Origin: Reyranella aquatilis
Lineage (GTDB): Bacteria > Pseudomonadota > Alphaproteobacteria > Reyranellales > Reyranellaceae
Assembly (NCBI RefSeq): GCF_020880995.1
Contig: NZ_JAJISD010000007.1
Location: 1-64,000 of the forward strand
Direction: 5' to 3'
DNA: 64,000 nucleotides
The position numbers were made by a program, and so were the translations under genes. Each line of letters starts with the position of its first letter. The first letter of the stretch is position 1. The notes below the pieces were generated by a model. That model had not been told where the DNA came from. It ran no database searches and saw only the letters and a program-made list of their open reading frames with translations. Positions 8,206 to 17,353 of the stretch are shown here, piece by piece.

Positions 8206-8952
8206 CTAGAACCATGCTCGGACGCCCGTCACAAATCGAACCTCGTTCGGGTTCCCACCGGACTGCAGAACATAATTGGCGGTATTCCCGAACTTGCCGA
8301 GGTAGGTGACACCGATGTAAGGGGCGAACTGGCGCGTGATTTCGTAGCGGAGCCGCAAACCGACATCGAGTTCAGAGAGCCCCGCCCCGATCCCTCGCGT
8401 TGGATCGTCCTTGGTGTAGAAGTTCATCTCGAACTGGGGCTGCAATATGAGTCGCTGGGTAAACAGGAAGTCGTAGCTTCCCTCCAGCTTGGCACCGAGA
8501 TGGCCATCTCCGCTGACATACCCTGTAACGCCAACCCGGAAGAACTGCGGCGCCAATCCCTCGATACCGATGGCACCCCAGCCACGTCCCGGCTGGGAGT
8601 CAAGGTCGTAGCGCGCGCCTACGAGGGCATTGAAGTAGGTGCTGATTGACCGGGCGTAGAACAACTCCTGGATGCCATCGTCGACCTGACCGCCCTCCAC
8701 GCGGCCTTCGGTACGTAGCCAGATTTTGTTCTCGTCTGTGCCCACCCAGGACTCACCGCTCCAACGGAAGCTGCTGGTCTCTCCGAACCGCCCTTCCAGC
8801 TGGTTGAAGATCCCGTGGAAGTAGACGGACTGATCGAGCAAGTGCGGCTTATCATGCGCGGCGGGTTGCGTGGCTGACGCCTGCGCGCCGGCTGGAGTCG
8901 ACAGGCCCGCCACGGCGAGCATTGTCCCAAGGGCGAGAGCGTGGGTTTTCAT
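8206..8952 (-). CDS. copB: CopB/PcoB-type outer-membrane copper resistance protein
   Basis: This 248-aa protein has a signal peptide (STPAGA|QASA). It carries the CopB beta-barrel pattern: LEGRFG, the WRTEG-like segment (WLRTEGRVEGG), the ALVGARYD and PQFFRVGVTGYVSGDG strands, and the ELDVGLRLRYEI and FAPYIGVTYLGKFG region near the end. CopB partners CopA in the outer membrane for periplasmic copper handling. ATG 8952 overlaps the copA stop (ATGA), so the two are translationally coupled. The usual Met/His-rich N-terminal extension of longer CopB proteins is mostly absent. Confidence 0.9.
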   Translation of the reverse strand: MKTHALALGTMLAVAGLSTPAGAQASATQPAAHDKPHLLDQSVYFHGIFNQLEGRFGETSSFRWSGESWVGTDENKIWLRTEGRVEGGQVDDGIQELFYARSISTYFNALVGARYDLDSQPGRGWGAIGIEGLAPQFFRVGVTGYVSGDGHLGAKLEGSYDFLFTQRLILQPQFEMNFYTKDDPTRGIGAGLSELDVGLRLRYEITRQFAPYIGVTYLGKFGNTANYVLQSGGNPNEVRFVTGVRAWF

Positions 8953-10730
8953 AGGATCCGGACCTCCCGCATCATGCCGAGCTCCATGTGGTACAGCAGG
9001 TGACAGTGAAACGCCCACCGGCCGGGCTCATCGGCGGTAACGAGGTAGCTCAGCCGTTCTCCGGGCTTCACGAGAATGGTGTGCTTATACGGCCGGTGCT
9101 CGCCCTGCCCGTTTTCAAGTTCACTCCAGACCCCATGCAGGTGCATGGGGTGATCCATCATGGTGTCGTTGATGATTGTGAAGCGGACGCGCTCGTTGCG
9201 CTGAAGGACGATCGGCGCCGCCTGTGAGAACTTGATGCCATCGATACTCCACATGAACCGCTCCATATTGCCGGTCAGGTGGACAATGATCTCCTTGGTC
9301 GGCGGCCTAGGGTCGTTCGCCGGTATGGGACGGCGCAGGTCCGTGTATCTGAGCACACGGCGTCCATTGCCATCCAGGCCACCCCCGGCTTCTCCAAGCC
9401 GGTTCATCGGCGCCATCGCGATGTTGTCGACGGCGACGTTGCCGCTCAGCCGGGCAGCTGCCTGCTCGGGTGTCATGCCGACCACGGCGATCGAGCCTGT
9501 CATTGCGGCCGGGCCAGATCCGGGCATAGCGTGGCCTGCATGAGGGTCCGGCGCCGACTGCGCCGCGCCGCCATTACCGGCGTGCGGGTCGTTACCAGTT
9601 GCCGACGTCGATGCCGAGCCATGCCCTCCGGGACCATGTTGCATGCCCATGTCCGCCATCGTGCGCAGCGGCCGCGGGTCCATCGGCGGGATCTCCGCGG
9701 CCATCCCGGCCCGTGGCGCCAGCGTTCCGCGGGCGAAGCCGCTCCGGTCTTGCGACTGCACGAAGATCGTGTAGGCACGAGCGTCGCGCGGTTCCACGAT
9801 GACATCGTAGGTTTCGCCCGGGCCGATGCGGAACTCGTCGGCCGTGACCGGGATGATGTCGTTTCCGTCGGTCTGGATCACCGTCATCGGCAGACCCGGG
9901 ATGCGAATATCGAAGATGCTCATCGTACCGGCATCGATGAAGCGCAGCCGTACCCGCTCACCGGGTTTGAACAGGGCCGTCCAGTTCGCGGCAGGAGGCG
10001 CTCCATTCAAAAGGTAAGTGTAGGTGGCGCCCGTGACGTCGAGGATGTCAGTGGGCGCCATGCGCATGTTGCCCCACAACAGGCGGTCTGAGACCGTCGG
10101 GCCCAGCCCTTCCCGCTTGGTATCGTCTACGAACGTACCGACGGTGCGGCGCCCGTAGTTGTAGTAGTCGCTCTGGAATTTGAGGTTACTGATGATCTGG
10201 GTCGGAGTCTCGTCGCTCCAGTCGGAGAGAACGACCACGTAATCGCGGTCGAACCGTTGGGCAAAGCCGCCTTTGGGATCGATCACGATGGATCCGTACA
10301 CGCCCGTTTGCTCCTCGGGACCATGCGCGTGGTACCAGTAGGTGCCAGACTGGGGCACGCGGAAGCGATAGGTGAACGTCTCGCCGGCCGCGATGCCCTT
10401 GAAGCTGAGGCCGGGCACGCCGTCCATGCCGGTCGGCAGGCGAATGCCGTGCCAGTGGATGGAACTTGTGAAGGGCAACCGGTTGGTAACCGCCAATGTC
10501 ACTGTGTCACCCTCGCGCCAACGCAGAATCGGACCTGGGATCGTGCCGTTGATGGCGGTAGCCGTGCGCGGCCGACCCGTGATGTTGACCGGCATGGGGG
10601 CGAGTTCGAGCTTGAAGTCGGTGCCGGTGAGCACCTGCGGGGCACCTCCCGCCAAGGCGGCGCCCAGCGGCATCCCTGCCAGCGCGGCCGAGGCCGTAAG
10701 TCCCTGGACGAATTGTCTACGGGTGACCAT
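8949..10730 (-). CDS. copA: CopA/PcoA-type multicopper oxidase
   Basis: This 593-aa oxidase carries a twin-arginine signal (TRRQFVQGL). Copper-binding motifs appear in order: HWHGIRLP and HAHGPEEQ near the N-terminus, and HPMHLHG and HCHLLYHMELGMM at the C-terminus, giving the type 1 and trinuclear sites. A Met/His-rich insert (about 370-430; MGMQHGPGG, DPHAGHAMPG) is typical of CopA and binds extra Cu(I). It oxidises or sequesters periplasmic copper together with CopB. The start overlaps the stop of the upstream CusF-like gene. The name also belongs to the unrelated copper ATPase, so read the function as oxidase. Confidence 0.93.
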   Translation of the reverse strand: MVTRRQFVQGLTASAALAGMPLGAALAGGAPQVLTGTDFKLELAPMPVNITGRPRTATAINGTIPGPILRWREGDTVTLAVTNRLPFTSSIHWHGIRLPTGMDGVPGLSFKGIAAGETFTYRFRVPQSGTYWYHAHGPEEQTGVYGSIVIDPKGGFAQRFDRDYVVVLSDWSDETPTQIISNLKFQSDYYNYGRRTVGTFVDDTKREGLGPTVSDRLLWGNMRMAPTDILDVTGATYTYLLNGAPPAANWTALFKPGERVRLRFIDAGTMSIFDIRIPGLPMTVIQTDGNDIIPVTADEFRIGPGETYDVIVEPRDARAYTIFVQSQDRSGFARGTLAPRAGMAAEIPPMDPRPLRTMADMGMQHGPGGHGSASTSATGNDPHAGNGGAAQSAPDPHAGHAMPGSGPAAMTGSIAVVGMTPEQAAARLSGNVAVDNIAMAPMNRLGEAGGGLDGNGRRVLRYTDLRRPIPANDPRPPTKEIIVHLTGNMERFMWSIDGIKFSQAAPIVLQRNERVRFTIINDTMMDHPMHLHGVWSELENGQGEHRPYKHTILVKPGERLSYLVTADEPGRWAFHCHLLYHMELGMMREVRIL

Positions 10731-11302
10731 CAGTGCCTTCCATGCGAGATAATGGTCTGGATTACGTACATGCCGCTGCCGCCCTGCCGCATCGTGAAGT
10801 CGATGTCCATCTCGGGCTTAAGGGCGCCGAGGTTCACCGACTGCGCCACGTCGAAGTCCATCGTCATCGGAGGCCACCCAATCGCAGGAATGGCTTCGTG
10901 GCTGATGTTCACCTTGCGCCTGGCACTGTCGATGGACTTCACCACCCCACGACCCTGGACGGCGGCCGGCGTCGCCTGCGCCATTTGCTGGCGACCATGA
11001 GCCGAATGATCCATCTGGCCGTTGTCCATCGCGCCCGTGGCCACCGGCATCGAACTGTTCAGCGCAAGTACGGGTGCCTTGGCAGGTTGTGCCGTGGCGT
11101 AGCCTTCGCCTTCGCCAGCCATTCCGCTGGTGCCTGACACTCTTCCCGAACCGCCGAGATCCGCAGCCGCTGCCGCCTCGACAGGAGCCGCCGAGGTGAC
11201 CGTGCGGGCATCCGAGGTGACACAGGCCGAGAGCACGAGGAACGCGGCAATCCCGGGCTGCATGCGGAGAGCGACGCGGAGCAGTTGCAGATTGAACGTC
11301 AT
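10730..11302 (-). CDS. exported protein with C-terminal CusF-type copper-binding domain
   Basis: This 190-aa protein has a lipobox-like N-terminus (FLVLSACV), an Ala/Gly-rich linker and a Met/His stretch (MDNGQMDHSAHG). The C-terminal domain at about 115-185 carries the CusF site: His in ISHEAI, then IGWPPMTMDF with the Trp and two Met ligands. CusF is a periplasmic Cu(I)/Ag(I) chaperone, so this is probably a membrane-tethered metallochaperone that passes copper to CopA or a pump. It is coupled to copA by a one-base stop/start overlap. The 3' end of the cupredoxin remnant overlaps its start. Confidence 0.8.
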   Translation of the reverse strand: MTFNLQLLRVALRMQPGIAAFLVLSACVTSDARTVTSAAPVEAAAAADLGGSGRVSGTSGMAGEGEGYATAQPAKAPVLALNSSMPVATGAMDNGQMDHSAHGRQQMAQATPAAVQGRGVVKSIDSARRKVNISHEAIPAIGWPPMTMDFDVAQSVNLGALKPEMDIDFTMRQGGSGMYVIQTIISHGRH

Positions 11303-11550
11303 ATGCTTCTCCTATCGAACAGAAGTGACCGGGCCGCGCGTGCTTCTTCGCAATGGCCCGGAATGTCACAAGCGAACTCCAGGTTGGTGGTGCCCTCGCA
11401 GGTCCAGACGAAGATGGCGGTCTTTCCGGGAGCGACAGTGATGCTGCTGACGTGGTTCATCATCGGCCCGGAATGGGAGTGCTGCCGCCCGGCTTCTTTT
11501 GCACCTCTATCTTGCCACGCACTTGCTTTGGCCACGCAATCGGGCTGCAT
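11299..11550 (-). pseudogene. C-terminal remnant of a cupredoxin
   Basis: The segment MNHVSSITVAPGKTA followed by TNLEFACDIPGHCEE matches the C-terminal half of plastocyanin/azurin-like cupredoxins, as in the intact gene at 19399-19890. It retains the copper-ligand Cys and His. The following AGM(x)G segment with the Met ligand is replaced by EEARAARSLLF, and the N-terminal half with the first His ligand is absent. Probably a non-functional leftover inside the cop operon. Nothing upstream resembles a signal peptide. Confidence 0.6.
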
Positions 11551-11563
11551 GGTGTAAAATTTT

Positions 11564-11788
11564 CTAAGTAAGATCTCTTTTGTTCGAGTCGCCTTCCTGC
11601 GGCGCATGATGGTGTCTACCGTGACCGAGCAAATGCATGAGCGGACAGGCCAACAGGATCAGGAATGGTATCGCACTCAGCACGTGTCCTGTGTGCTGAA
11701 TCAAAAGGTATGCACCTATGCCGGCCGCCACAAGCGACACCCCCCACCCCAAGGGAGTGCGATGCAACCGAAATCGATCTCCGAGCAT
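11564..11788 (-). CDS. DUF2933 small membrane protein
   Basis: This 74-aa protein has one or two membrane helices (GWGVSLVAAGIGAYLLIQHTG; AIPFLILLACPLMHL) and ends in a His-rich tail (LLGHGRHHHAPQ). The pattern, especially LACPLMHLLGHG, is that of DUF2933 proteins found with copper efflux genes. The His-rich tail could bind metal at the membrane surface. A strong GAGGAGGGAGG ribosome site precedes ATG 11788. Its promoter carries an FNR/FixK-type box (11853-11866) with a TATACA-like -10, making it the likely first gene of the cop operon. Confidence 0.8.
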   Translation of the reverse strand: MLGDRFRLHRTPLGWGVSLVAAGIGAYLLIQHTGHVLSAIPFLILLACPLMHLLGHGRHHHAPQEGDSNKRDLT

Positions 11789-11852
11789 ACCGCCCCTCCC
11801 TCCTCAGATTGAATTGTATAGAGGTTTGTAGCGCGACGAGCCTGAGGCGGCA

Positions 11853-11866
11853 TTGACCTGGATCAA
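11853..11866. promoter_or_regulatory. FNR/FixK-type box (TTGACCTGGATCAA)
   Basis: This TTGAC-N4-ATCAA palindrome is centred 71 bases upstream of the DUF2933 start. A class II site would give transcription start near 11818, just after a minus-strand TATACA -10, which fits activation of the cop operon. Confidence 0.5.
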
Positions 11867-11908
11867 GAGCTCGCGATCCCGGCTCGACAAACGAATACTT
11901 AAAGTCCA

Positions 11909-12031
11909 TCAGTGCCGGAACATGATGCGCTTGTGCGAGTGAGCATCACCAATTGGTTTGCGCTGCCTTGAGGCATTCACTAGGCGATAGATCGCAACGA
12001 AGAGAATTCCAAGAGAAGGGACCAGCGCCAT
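11909..12031 (-). CDS. possible 40-aa single-helix membrane peptide
   Basis: ATG 12031 opens a 40-aa frame: one hydrophobic helix (LVPSLGILFVAIYRLV) followed by a basic, His-containing tail (RQRKP, HSHKR). The layout resembles small membrane peptides near copper genes. Longer versions starting upstream would overlap the FNR-type box at 12060. No family is recognised, and it may be spurious. Confidence 0.3.
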   Translation of the reverse strand: MALVPSLGILFVAIYRLVNASRQRKPIGDAHSHKRIMFRH

Positions 12032-12059
12032 TAATGCAAGTAACAGAATGGGCGGGCCG

Positions 12060-12073
12060 TTGACGTGGATCAA
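12060..12073. promoter_or_regulatory. FNR/FixK-type box (TTGACGTGGATCAA)
   Basis: This TTGAC-N4-ATCAA site is centred 123 bases before the lipoprotein start at 12190. A class II site would place plus-strand transcription start near 12108. Confidence 0.45.
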
Positions 12074-12189
12074 AGCACCTCGGGAGATTGTCCGACTACA
12101 GTTGTTCGGCTGAGAGCCACAGCACGCGCTGGTTTGGCACGCAATGTGCTTAGTGGCTGTTTGTAGCTGAACCACTGGGGAGAACCAAA

Positions 12190-12558
12190 ATGAAGCTTCG
12201 GTCTACCGCCGCGCTCTTGGCTGTTGCACTCGCCGGAGGGTGTGGGCCCATGTCGTCCGGGCGTGTTCAGGATTTGAACGTGAAAGACTGGGTGGGACAC
12301 AGCTCCCAGCATCTCATTCAATCCTGGGGCAAGCCGCACCATGACGACGCTATGGCCGATGGAGGTCATGCGCTTGGCTACCTGATTACAAATCAGGCTG
12401 TTACGGGCCCAAAATCACAGGTCATCTTTCAGGCTCAAAGATGTATGATTATCTTCACTGTAGGGACTGATGGCATCATAGACGATGCCAGCGCGACTGG
12501 TTCGCAATGCCGCATTGGTCCCCACGGAAGCTTGCATCCCCCAGCAACCAAGACCTAA
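12190..12558 (+). CDS. small lipoprotein, unknown function
   Basis: This 122-aa protein begins with a lipoprotein signal ending LAVALAGGC (Cys18). The mature part contains WVGHSSQHLIQSWGKP, a pattern seen in small envelope lipoproteins of the BamE/SmpA-like or 'outer membrane assembly' type. That resemblance is weak and covers only the W-x-G-x-P core. Two later Cys (QRCMI, SQCRI) may form a disulfide. It is a single plus-strand gene between the minus-strand cop and cus operons, with an FNR-type box upstream. Confidence 0.65.
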   Translation: MKLRSTAALLAVALAGGCGPMSSGRVQDLNVKDWVGHSSQHLIQSWGKPHHDDAMADGGHALGYLITNQAVTGPKSQVIFQAQRCMIIFTVGTDGIIDDASATGSQCRIGPHGSLHPPATKT

Positions 12559-12611
12559 CTCCCGGATTAATAAACCTAGCGAATAGTACAGCGGGCGCTA
12601 AGTTGCTCAGG

Positions 12612-12639
12612 ATGGCTTAAGGAAATTTCCTTAAGCCAT
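12612..12639. terminator. perfect 28-bp palindrome, possible bidirectional terminator
   Basis: Two 14-base arms (ATGGCTTAAGGAAA and its exact complement) meet with no loop, followed by TTTT at 12639-12642. It lies between the convergent lipoprotein gene and cusA, a natural place for a shared terminator. The rest of 12640-12860 is AT-richer and shows no gene. Confidence 0.5.
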
Positions 12640-12860
12640 TTTGAATTGGCTTTCGGTGAAAAACTTCTGAAACTCGCCAGATAAGCAGCACCAGCTATAT
12701 ATTCTCAGCAGTCGATAGCTCTTGATAGATTCGCCACATTGATGTCGCGGAATCAAAGGGCTTTCCTTTAGAACGTCCGATCGTTCCCCGGAAGGCGAAT
12801 TCTGCACCGACAAGGGCGACGATAGACCATCCATCGCAACTTCTTCGACAGCCTGCTAGT

Positions 12861-15800
12861 CTAGTTCTGCAATGATCGCCCCTTAATCAGAGCATAGAGA
12901 GCCGGGATTACCAGCAGGGTAAGGACGGTAGACGAAATCATTCCGCCGACCATGGGCACGGCAATGCGGTTCATGACCTCCGAACCCGTACCGGTGCTCC
13001 ACACGATGGGCAGCAGCCCAGCCATGATCGCCACGACCGTCATCATCTTAGGGCGTACGCGATCCACCGCTCCGGTCATGATCGCCTCGTGAAGATGCTC
13101 GCGCGTGAACAGCACATTTGCGTTCGCGCATCGAGCGCGGACATCAGCGAGCGCGTGATCGAGGTAGATCAACATGACCACTCCCGTTTCCGCGGCAACG
13201 CCGGCGAGTGCGATAAAGCCGACGGCGACCGCGACCGAGAGGTTGAAGGACATGGCCCAGACGAGCCAGACGCCGCCGATCAGGGCGAACGGAAGCGAGA
13301 GCATGACGATCAGCGTCTCGGTGAGGCGCCGGAAGTTGAGGTACAGCAGCAGGAAGATGATCAGGAGGGTGACAGGCACCACGACCGCCAGCCTGGCTTC
13401 GGCGCGCTCGAGGTACTCGAACTGGCCGCTCCAGGTCACGTAGTAGCCGGGCGGGAACACGACCCCGGCGGCAACTGCCTTGCGGGCGGCAGCAACATAG
13501 CTCCCGAGGTCGATGTCGCGGATATCGACGAAGACGTAGCCGGCAAGCTGTCCGTTTTCCGTCCGGATGGTCGTGGGACCGCGGCTAAGCTCGACCTTCG
13601 CCACCTCGCCGAGCGGGACGGTCGCCCCGCCGGGCAAGGAGACCAGCACGTCCTGCGCGATCGCCCGAGGGCTGTCGCGAAGGTCGCGGGGGTAGCGCAT
13701 GGTCACGCCATAGCGTTCCCGTCCCTCGATCATCGTCGTTATCGTCTCGGCGCCGAGGGCTGTCGCGATCACCTCCTGAACATCACCCAGCATCAGGCCG
13801 TGCCGTGCCATCTCGGCGCGATCCGGTGCGATCTCGAGGTAGTAGCCGCCCATGATGCGCTCAGCATAGGCGCTCGACGTTCCCGGAACGTTGCGCAGGA
13901 CCTGCTCGACCTCCCGCGACAGCCGTTCGATCTCCCGAAGATCGGTGCCCAAGACCTTCACGCCGACTGGCGTCCTGATACCGGTCGAAAGCATGTCCGT
14001 CCGGGCCTTGATCGGCATCGTCCAGGCGTTCGAGACCCCCGGAAACTGCAAGGACCGATCCATCTTGGCCATCAGACCTTCCATCGTAAGACCGGGACGC
14101 CACTCGCTCCTGGGCTTCAGGTTTATGATGGTCTCGAACATTTCGGTCGGCGCCGGATCTGTCGCAGTCTGTGCGCGGCCGGCCTTGCCATAGACCGAGT
14201 CAACCTCGGGGAACGACTTGATGATCCGATCTTGCGTCTGCAGTAGCTCGGCTGCCTTCGTTACGGAAAGCCCCGGCAAGGTGGTCGGCATGTAGAGCAA
14301 CGTCCCTTCGTCGAGCGCCGGCATGAACTCGGTTCCGAGCTGCCGAGCCGGCCAGAGGGTGACTGCCACCATGATCAAGGCGAGCGCAATCGTCGGCAGC
14401 TTGGCGCGCAGAACGGCCCGGATGACAGGACGATAGACCCATATGAGAAATCGGTTCACCGGGTTCCGATGTTCGGGAACGATCCGCCCGCGAACGAAGA
14501 GAACCATCAGCGCAGGCACCAGGGTCACCGACAGAAGTGCCGCAGCGCCCATGGCGAAGGTCTTGGTGAAGGCAAGAGGGCCGAACAGTCGCCCTTCCTG
14601 AGCCTCCAGCGCAAAGATGGGAAGGAAACTCACCGTGATTATGAGAAGGCTGAAGAACAGGGCGGGGCCGACCTCGGAAGCCGCTTCGACCAGGACCTCG
14701 GCGCGGGGCTTGCTGGCCGGGCTGCGCTCCAAGTGCTTGTGGGCGTTCTCGATCATGACGATGGCCGCGTCGACCATGGCGCCGATGGCGATCGCTATGC
14801 CGCCGAGGCTCATGATGTTGGAGCCGATCCCCAGCAGGCGCATTGCGACGAAGGCCAAAAGCACGCCGACCGGCAGCATGAGAATGGCCACGAGGGCGCT
14901 TCGGACATGGAGAAGGAAGACAAAGCAAACGAGGGCTACGATAAGGCCCTCCTCGATCAGCGTGGCACGCAGCGTGCCGATCGCCGAAAGGATCAGCCGC
15001 GACCTGTCGTATACCGGGACAATGGAGACCCCTTCCGGCAACCCTGCCTTCATCTCAGCGAGGCGAGCCTTCACCTGGTCGATGACATTGAGCGCGTTCG
15101 CACCGTAGCGCTGCAACACGATGCCGCTCGCGACCTCGCCGTCGCCATTCAGCTCCGCAATCCCGCGCCGTTCGTCAGGGCCGATCTCGACGCGCGCCAC
15201 GTCGGCGAGCAGGACCGGCGTACCGTTGACACTCTTCAGCGCGACCGCGCGGAGATCCAGAACGCCCTTCAGATAACCGCGGCCGCGGACGACGAACTCG
15301 AACTCCGACAGCTCGACCGTTCGGCCGCCGACATCAATGTTGCTCGCCCGGACAGCGTCCCTCACGGCGGCGAGGCTGAGGCCGAGACTGCGCAGGCGAT
15401 GAGGGTCAACCACGACATGGTATTGCTTCACGAAGCCGCCCACGCCTGCCACTTCCGCGACACCCTCGGCGCGGGCGAGGCCAAAGCGCAGCGACCAGTC
15501 CTGCAGCGAACGAAGCTCGGCCAGCGAGCGCTGAGCGGCGACGACAGCGTACTGGTAGACCCAACCGACCCCTGTAGCGTCGGGACCCAGCACCGGCGTC
15601 ACGCCCGCCGGCAAGCGACGCGAAGCGCCGTTCAGGTATTCGAGCACCCGCGAGCGGGCCCAGTAGATGTCGGTGCCGTCCTCGAAGATGACGTAAACGA
15701 AGCTCACGCCGAAGTAGGAGAAGCCTCGCACCACCCGCGCCCGCGGCACGTTCAGCATGGCGCTGGTTAGCGGGAAGGTGACCTGGTCCTCGACGACCTG

Positions 15801-15974
15801 TGGGGCCTGGCCACCATACTCGGTGTAGACGATGACCTGCGTGTCCGAGAGATCGGGAATGGCATCGAGGGGCATGCGGGTGACCGCATAGGCGCCTGTC
15901 GCCACGGCGAACGCCGCGGCGACCAGCACCAGGACGAGGTTGCGGGCCGAGGCCGCAATGAGCCGGGCGATCAT
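12861..15974 (-). CDS. cusA: CusA-type heavy-metal RND efflux pump
   Basis: This 1037-aa inner-membrane RND transporter exports Cu(I)/Ag(I) through a CusCBA complex using the proton gradient. The N-terminal segment DAIPDLSDTQVIVYTEYGGQ is the Cus-type signature; Czc-type pumps read DITNVQVQ. The transmembrane core has SLGGIAIAIGAMVDAAIVMIEN and the last domain AETGVVMLIYLDHAL. Length and twelve-helix layout are normal for HME-RND pumps. ATG 15974 overlaps the cusB stop. It is the last gene of the long cus operon. A paralogue lies at 58167-61310. Confidence 0.93.
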   Translation of the reverse strand: MIARLIAASARNLVLVLVAAAFAVATGAYAVTRMPLDAIPDLSDTQVIVYTEYGGQAPQVVEDQVTFPLTSAMLNVPRARVVRGFSYFGVSFVYVIFEDGTDIYWARSRVLEYLNGASRRLPAGVTPVLGPDATGVGWVYQYAVVAAQRSLAELRSLQDWSLRFGLARAEGVAEVAGVGGFVKQYHVVVDPHRLRSLGLSLAAVRDAVRASNIDVGGRTVELSEFEFVVRGRGYLKGVLDLRAVALKSVNGTPVLLADVARVEIGPDERRGIAELNGDGEVASGIVLQRYGANALNVIDQVKARLAEMKAGLPEGVSIVPVYDRSRLILSAIGTLRATLIEEGLIVALVCFVFLLHVRSALVAILMLPVGVLLAFVAMRLLGIGSNIMSLGGIAIAIGAMVDAAIVMIENAHKHLERSPASKPRAEVLVEAASEVGPALFFSLLIITVSFLPIFALEAQEGRLFGPLAFTKTFAMGAAALLSVTLVPALMVLFVRGRIVPEHRNPVNRFLIWVYRPVIRAVLRAKLPTIALALIMVAVTLWPARQLGTEFMPALDEGTLLYMPTTLPGLSVTKAAELLQTQDRIIKSFPEVDSVYGKAGRAQTATDPAPTEMFETIINLKPRSEWRPGLTMEGLMAKMDRSLQFPGVSNAWTMPIKARTDMLSTGIRTPVGVKVLGTDLREIERLSREVEQVLRNVPGTSSAYAERIMGGYYLEIAPDRAEMARHGLMLGDVQEVIATALGAETITTMIEGRERYGVTMRYPRDLRDSPRAIAQDVLVSLPGGATVPLGEVAKVELSRGPTTIRTENGQLAGYVFVDIRDIDLGSYVAAARKAVAAGVVFPPGYYVTWSGQFEYLERAEARLAVVVPVTLLIIFLLLYLNFRRLTETLIVMLSLPFALIGGVWLVWAMSFNLSVAVAVGFIALAGVAAETGVVMLIYLDHALADVRARCANANVLFTREHLHEAIMTGAVDRVRPKMMTVVAIMAGLLPIVWSTGTGSEVMNRIAVPMVGGMISSTVLTLLVIPALYALIKGRSLQN

Positions 15975-17353
15975 GGCGCGAGTTCGTCTTTGACGAGGGC
16001 CTTCAGGGCCGCTTTGAGGTTGCTTTCGGCGTCAATCAGGAAATTGGCGGATGTCACAACCAGATCGCCGGGCACAACGCCCTCAAGCACCTCGACGTAG
16101 GTCCCGCTGCGAACGCCCGTACGGACAGTTCGCTGTTCGAACCTTCCCTCGCCTCTGTCAAGGACGACCAGCTGACGATCGCCGCTGTCGATGACGGCGC
16201 TCTCCGGAACCGAGGCGCGCGGCCTGCCGTCGCCGGTATCGATCTCGGCGAGGATGTACATGTCGGGTCGTAGAGCGAAGCCCGGGTTGGGGAGCTCAAC
16301 TCGCACCCGGGCGCTCCGCGTAGCGGCGTCGAGTTTGGGATAGACGACGTCGACCGTCCCTGCGAACGCGCGCCCCGGGAAGGCCCGCGCCTGGACGCTG
16401 GCACGCTGTCCCGGGGCCAACCGCGCGAGCTGCGACTCCGGCACATCGACCAGCGCCCAGACGATGGAGTGATCGGCGATCCGGAAGAGAACGTCTCCAG
16501 GATTGATGCGCATCCCCTCGACCACGTTGCGTTCGAGGACGACGCCATCGCGGGGCGCCGTCCATGCCAGGGAAAGCGGTACACGCCTCGAGCTTTCTAT
16601 CTCCGCGATCACATCTTCCGGCACGAGCATATTGGCGAGCTTCTGGCGCGACCCCCTCCCCGCTTCGCGGCCTCCGGCTGCGACGGCGGCATATTCCGCG
16701 GCGGCTCCGCTGATCACCGGGCTGTAGAGACGCATGAGCGGCTGATGCCGGCGGACTTCCGAACCCGTCGTGATGTTCTCGACCGATTCAATGAAGGCCT
16801 CGGTACGCAGGGAGATCACGGAGATGCGGCGTTCGTCGAGCTGGATGGTGCCCGGCGCACGGATCTTCTGAGCCAGTACGCGCTCGGCCACCACTTCTGT
16901 CACCACGCCGGTGCGCTGGATTCGAGCAGGACCAAGGCGAACAGTGCCCGACTCATCCTCTTCGCCCTCGTAGACCGCGATGTAATCCATGCCCATCGAG
17001 TCCTTCTTCGGCGTGGGCGACACATCGGGAAGACCCATGGGATGCCGGTAATGCACAATACGCCGGGTCGAAGTCTCGCGTAGCTTCTGATCCTGTGTCA
17101 CCTCGACAAGGCGAGGCTCTTCGGAGACGGTGACCGCGCGGTAAGGCCAACCATCAGGCGTGGTCGTGGGCGTGGCCGAGTAGAACGGCCTGTTGTCGGG
17201 ATCTCGATAATAGAGAACGGCTTCAACGGGCGAGGCCGTTATCCCTCCTGTGAGGTATTTCTCGAGAAGTCCAAGATCCCGTACGAAGTATCCGCCGGCT
17301 CCGGCGATGGCGATCGCGCCAGCGGCCAGGGCAACGCGCCATCGCCGAGTCAA
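15971..17353 (-). CDS. cusB: CusB-type RND periplasmic adaptor
   Basis: This 460-aa membrane-fusion protein links CusA to the TolC-type channel. An N-terminal anchor is followed by a heavy-metal-binding domain (YRHPMGLPDVSPTPKKDSMG, about 100-125) with the Met ligands of CusB. Barrel-sandwich and beta-barrel domains come next, and a conserved end (VVTSANFLIDAESNLKAAL). I chose TTG 17353: it overlaps the FixH-like stop (TTGA) and has GAAGG upstream. The frame stays open to an ATG at 17431, but that start lies inside the upstream gene and adds only a basic stretch. Confidence 0.9.
   Translation of the reverse strand: MTRRWRVALAAGAIAIAGAGGYFVRDLGLLEKYLTGGITASPVEAVLYYRDPDNRPFYSATPTTTPDGWPYRAVTVSEEPRLVEVTQDQKLRETSTRRIVHYRHPMGLPDVSPTPKKDSMGMDYIAVYEGEEDESGTVRLGPARIQRTGVVTEVVAERVLAQKIRAPGTIQLDERRISVISLRTEAFIESVENITTGSEVRRHQPLMRLYSPVISGAAAEYAAVAAGGREAGRGSRQKLANMLVPEDVIAEIESSRRVPLSLAWTAPRDGVVLERNVVEGMRINPGDVLFRIADHSIVWALVDVPESQLARLAPGQRASVQARAFPGRAFAGTVDVVYPKLDAATRSARVRVELPNPGFALRPDMYILAEIDTGDGRPRASVPESAVIDSGDRQLVVLDRGEGRFEQRTVRTGVRSGTYVEVLEGVVPGDLVVTSANFLIDAESNLKAALKALVKDELAP

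Noticed and set aside
13089..15770. Long plus-strand open frames (385 and 433 codons) opposite cusA
   Set aside because: They are antisense shadows of a clear RND pump gene in high-GC DNA; their translations are Arg/His/Asp-rich without any family pattern.
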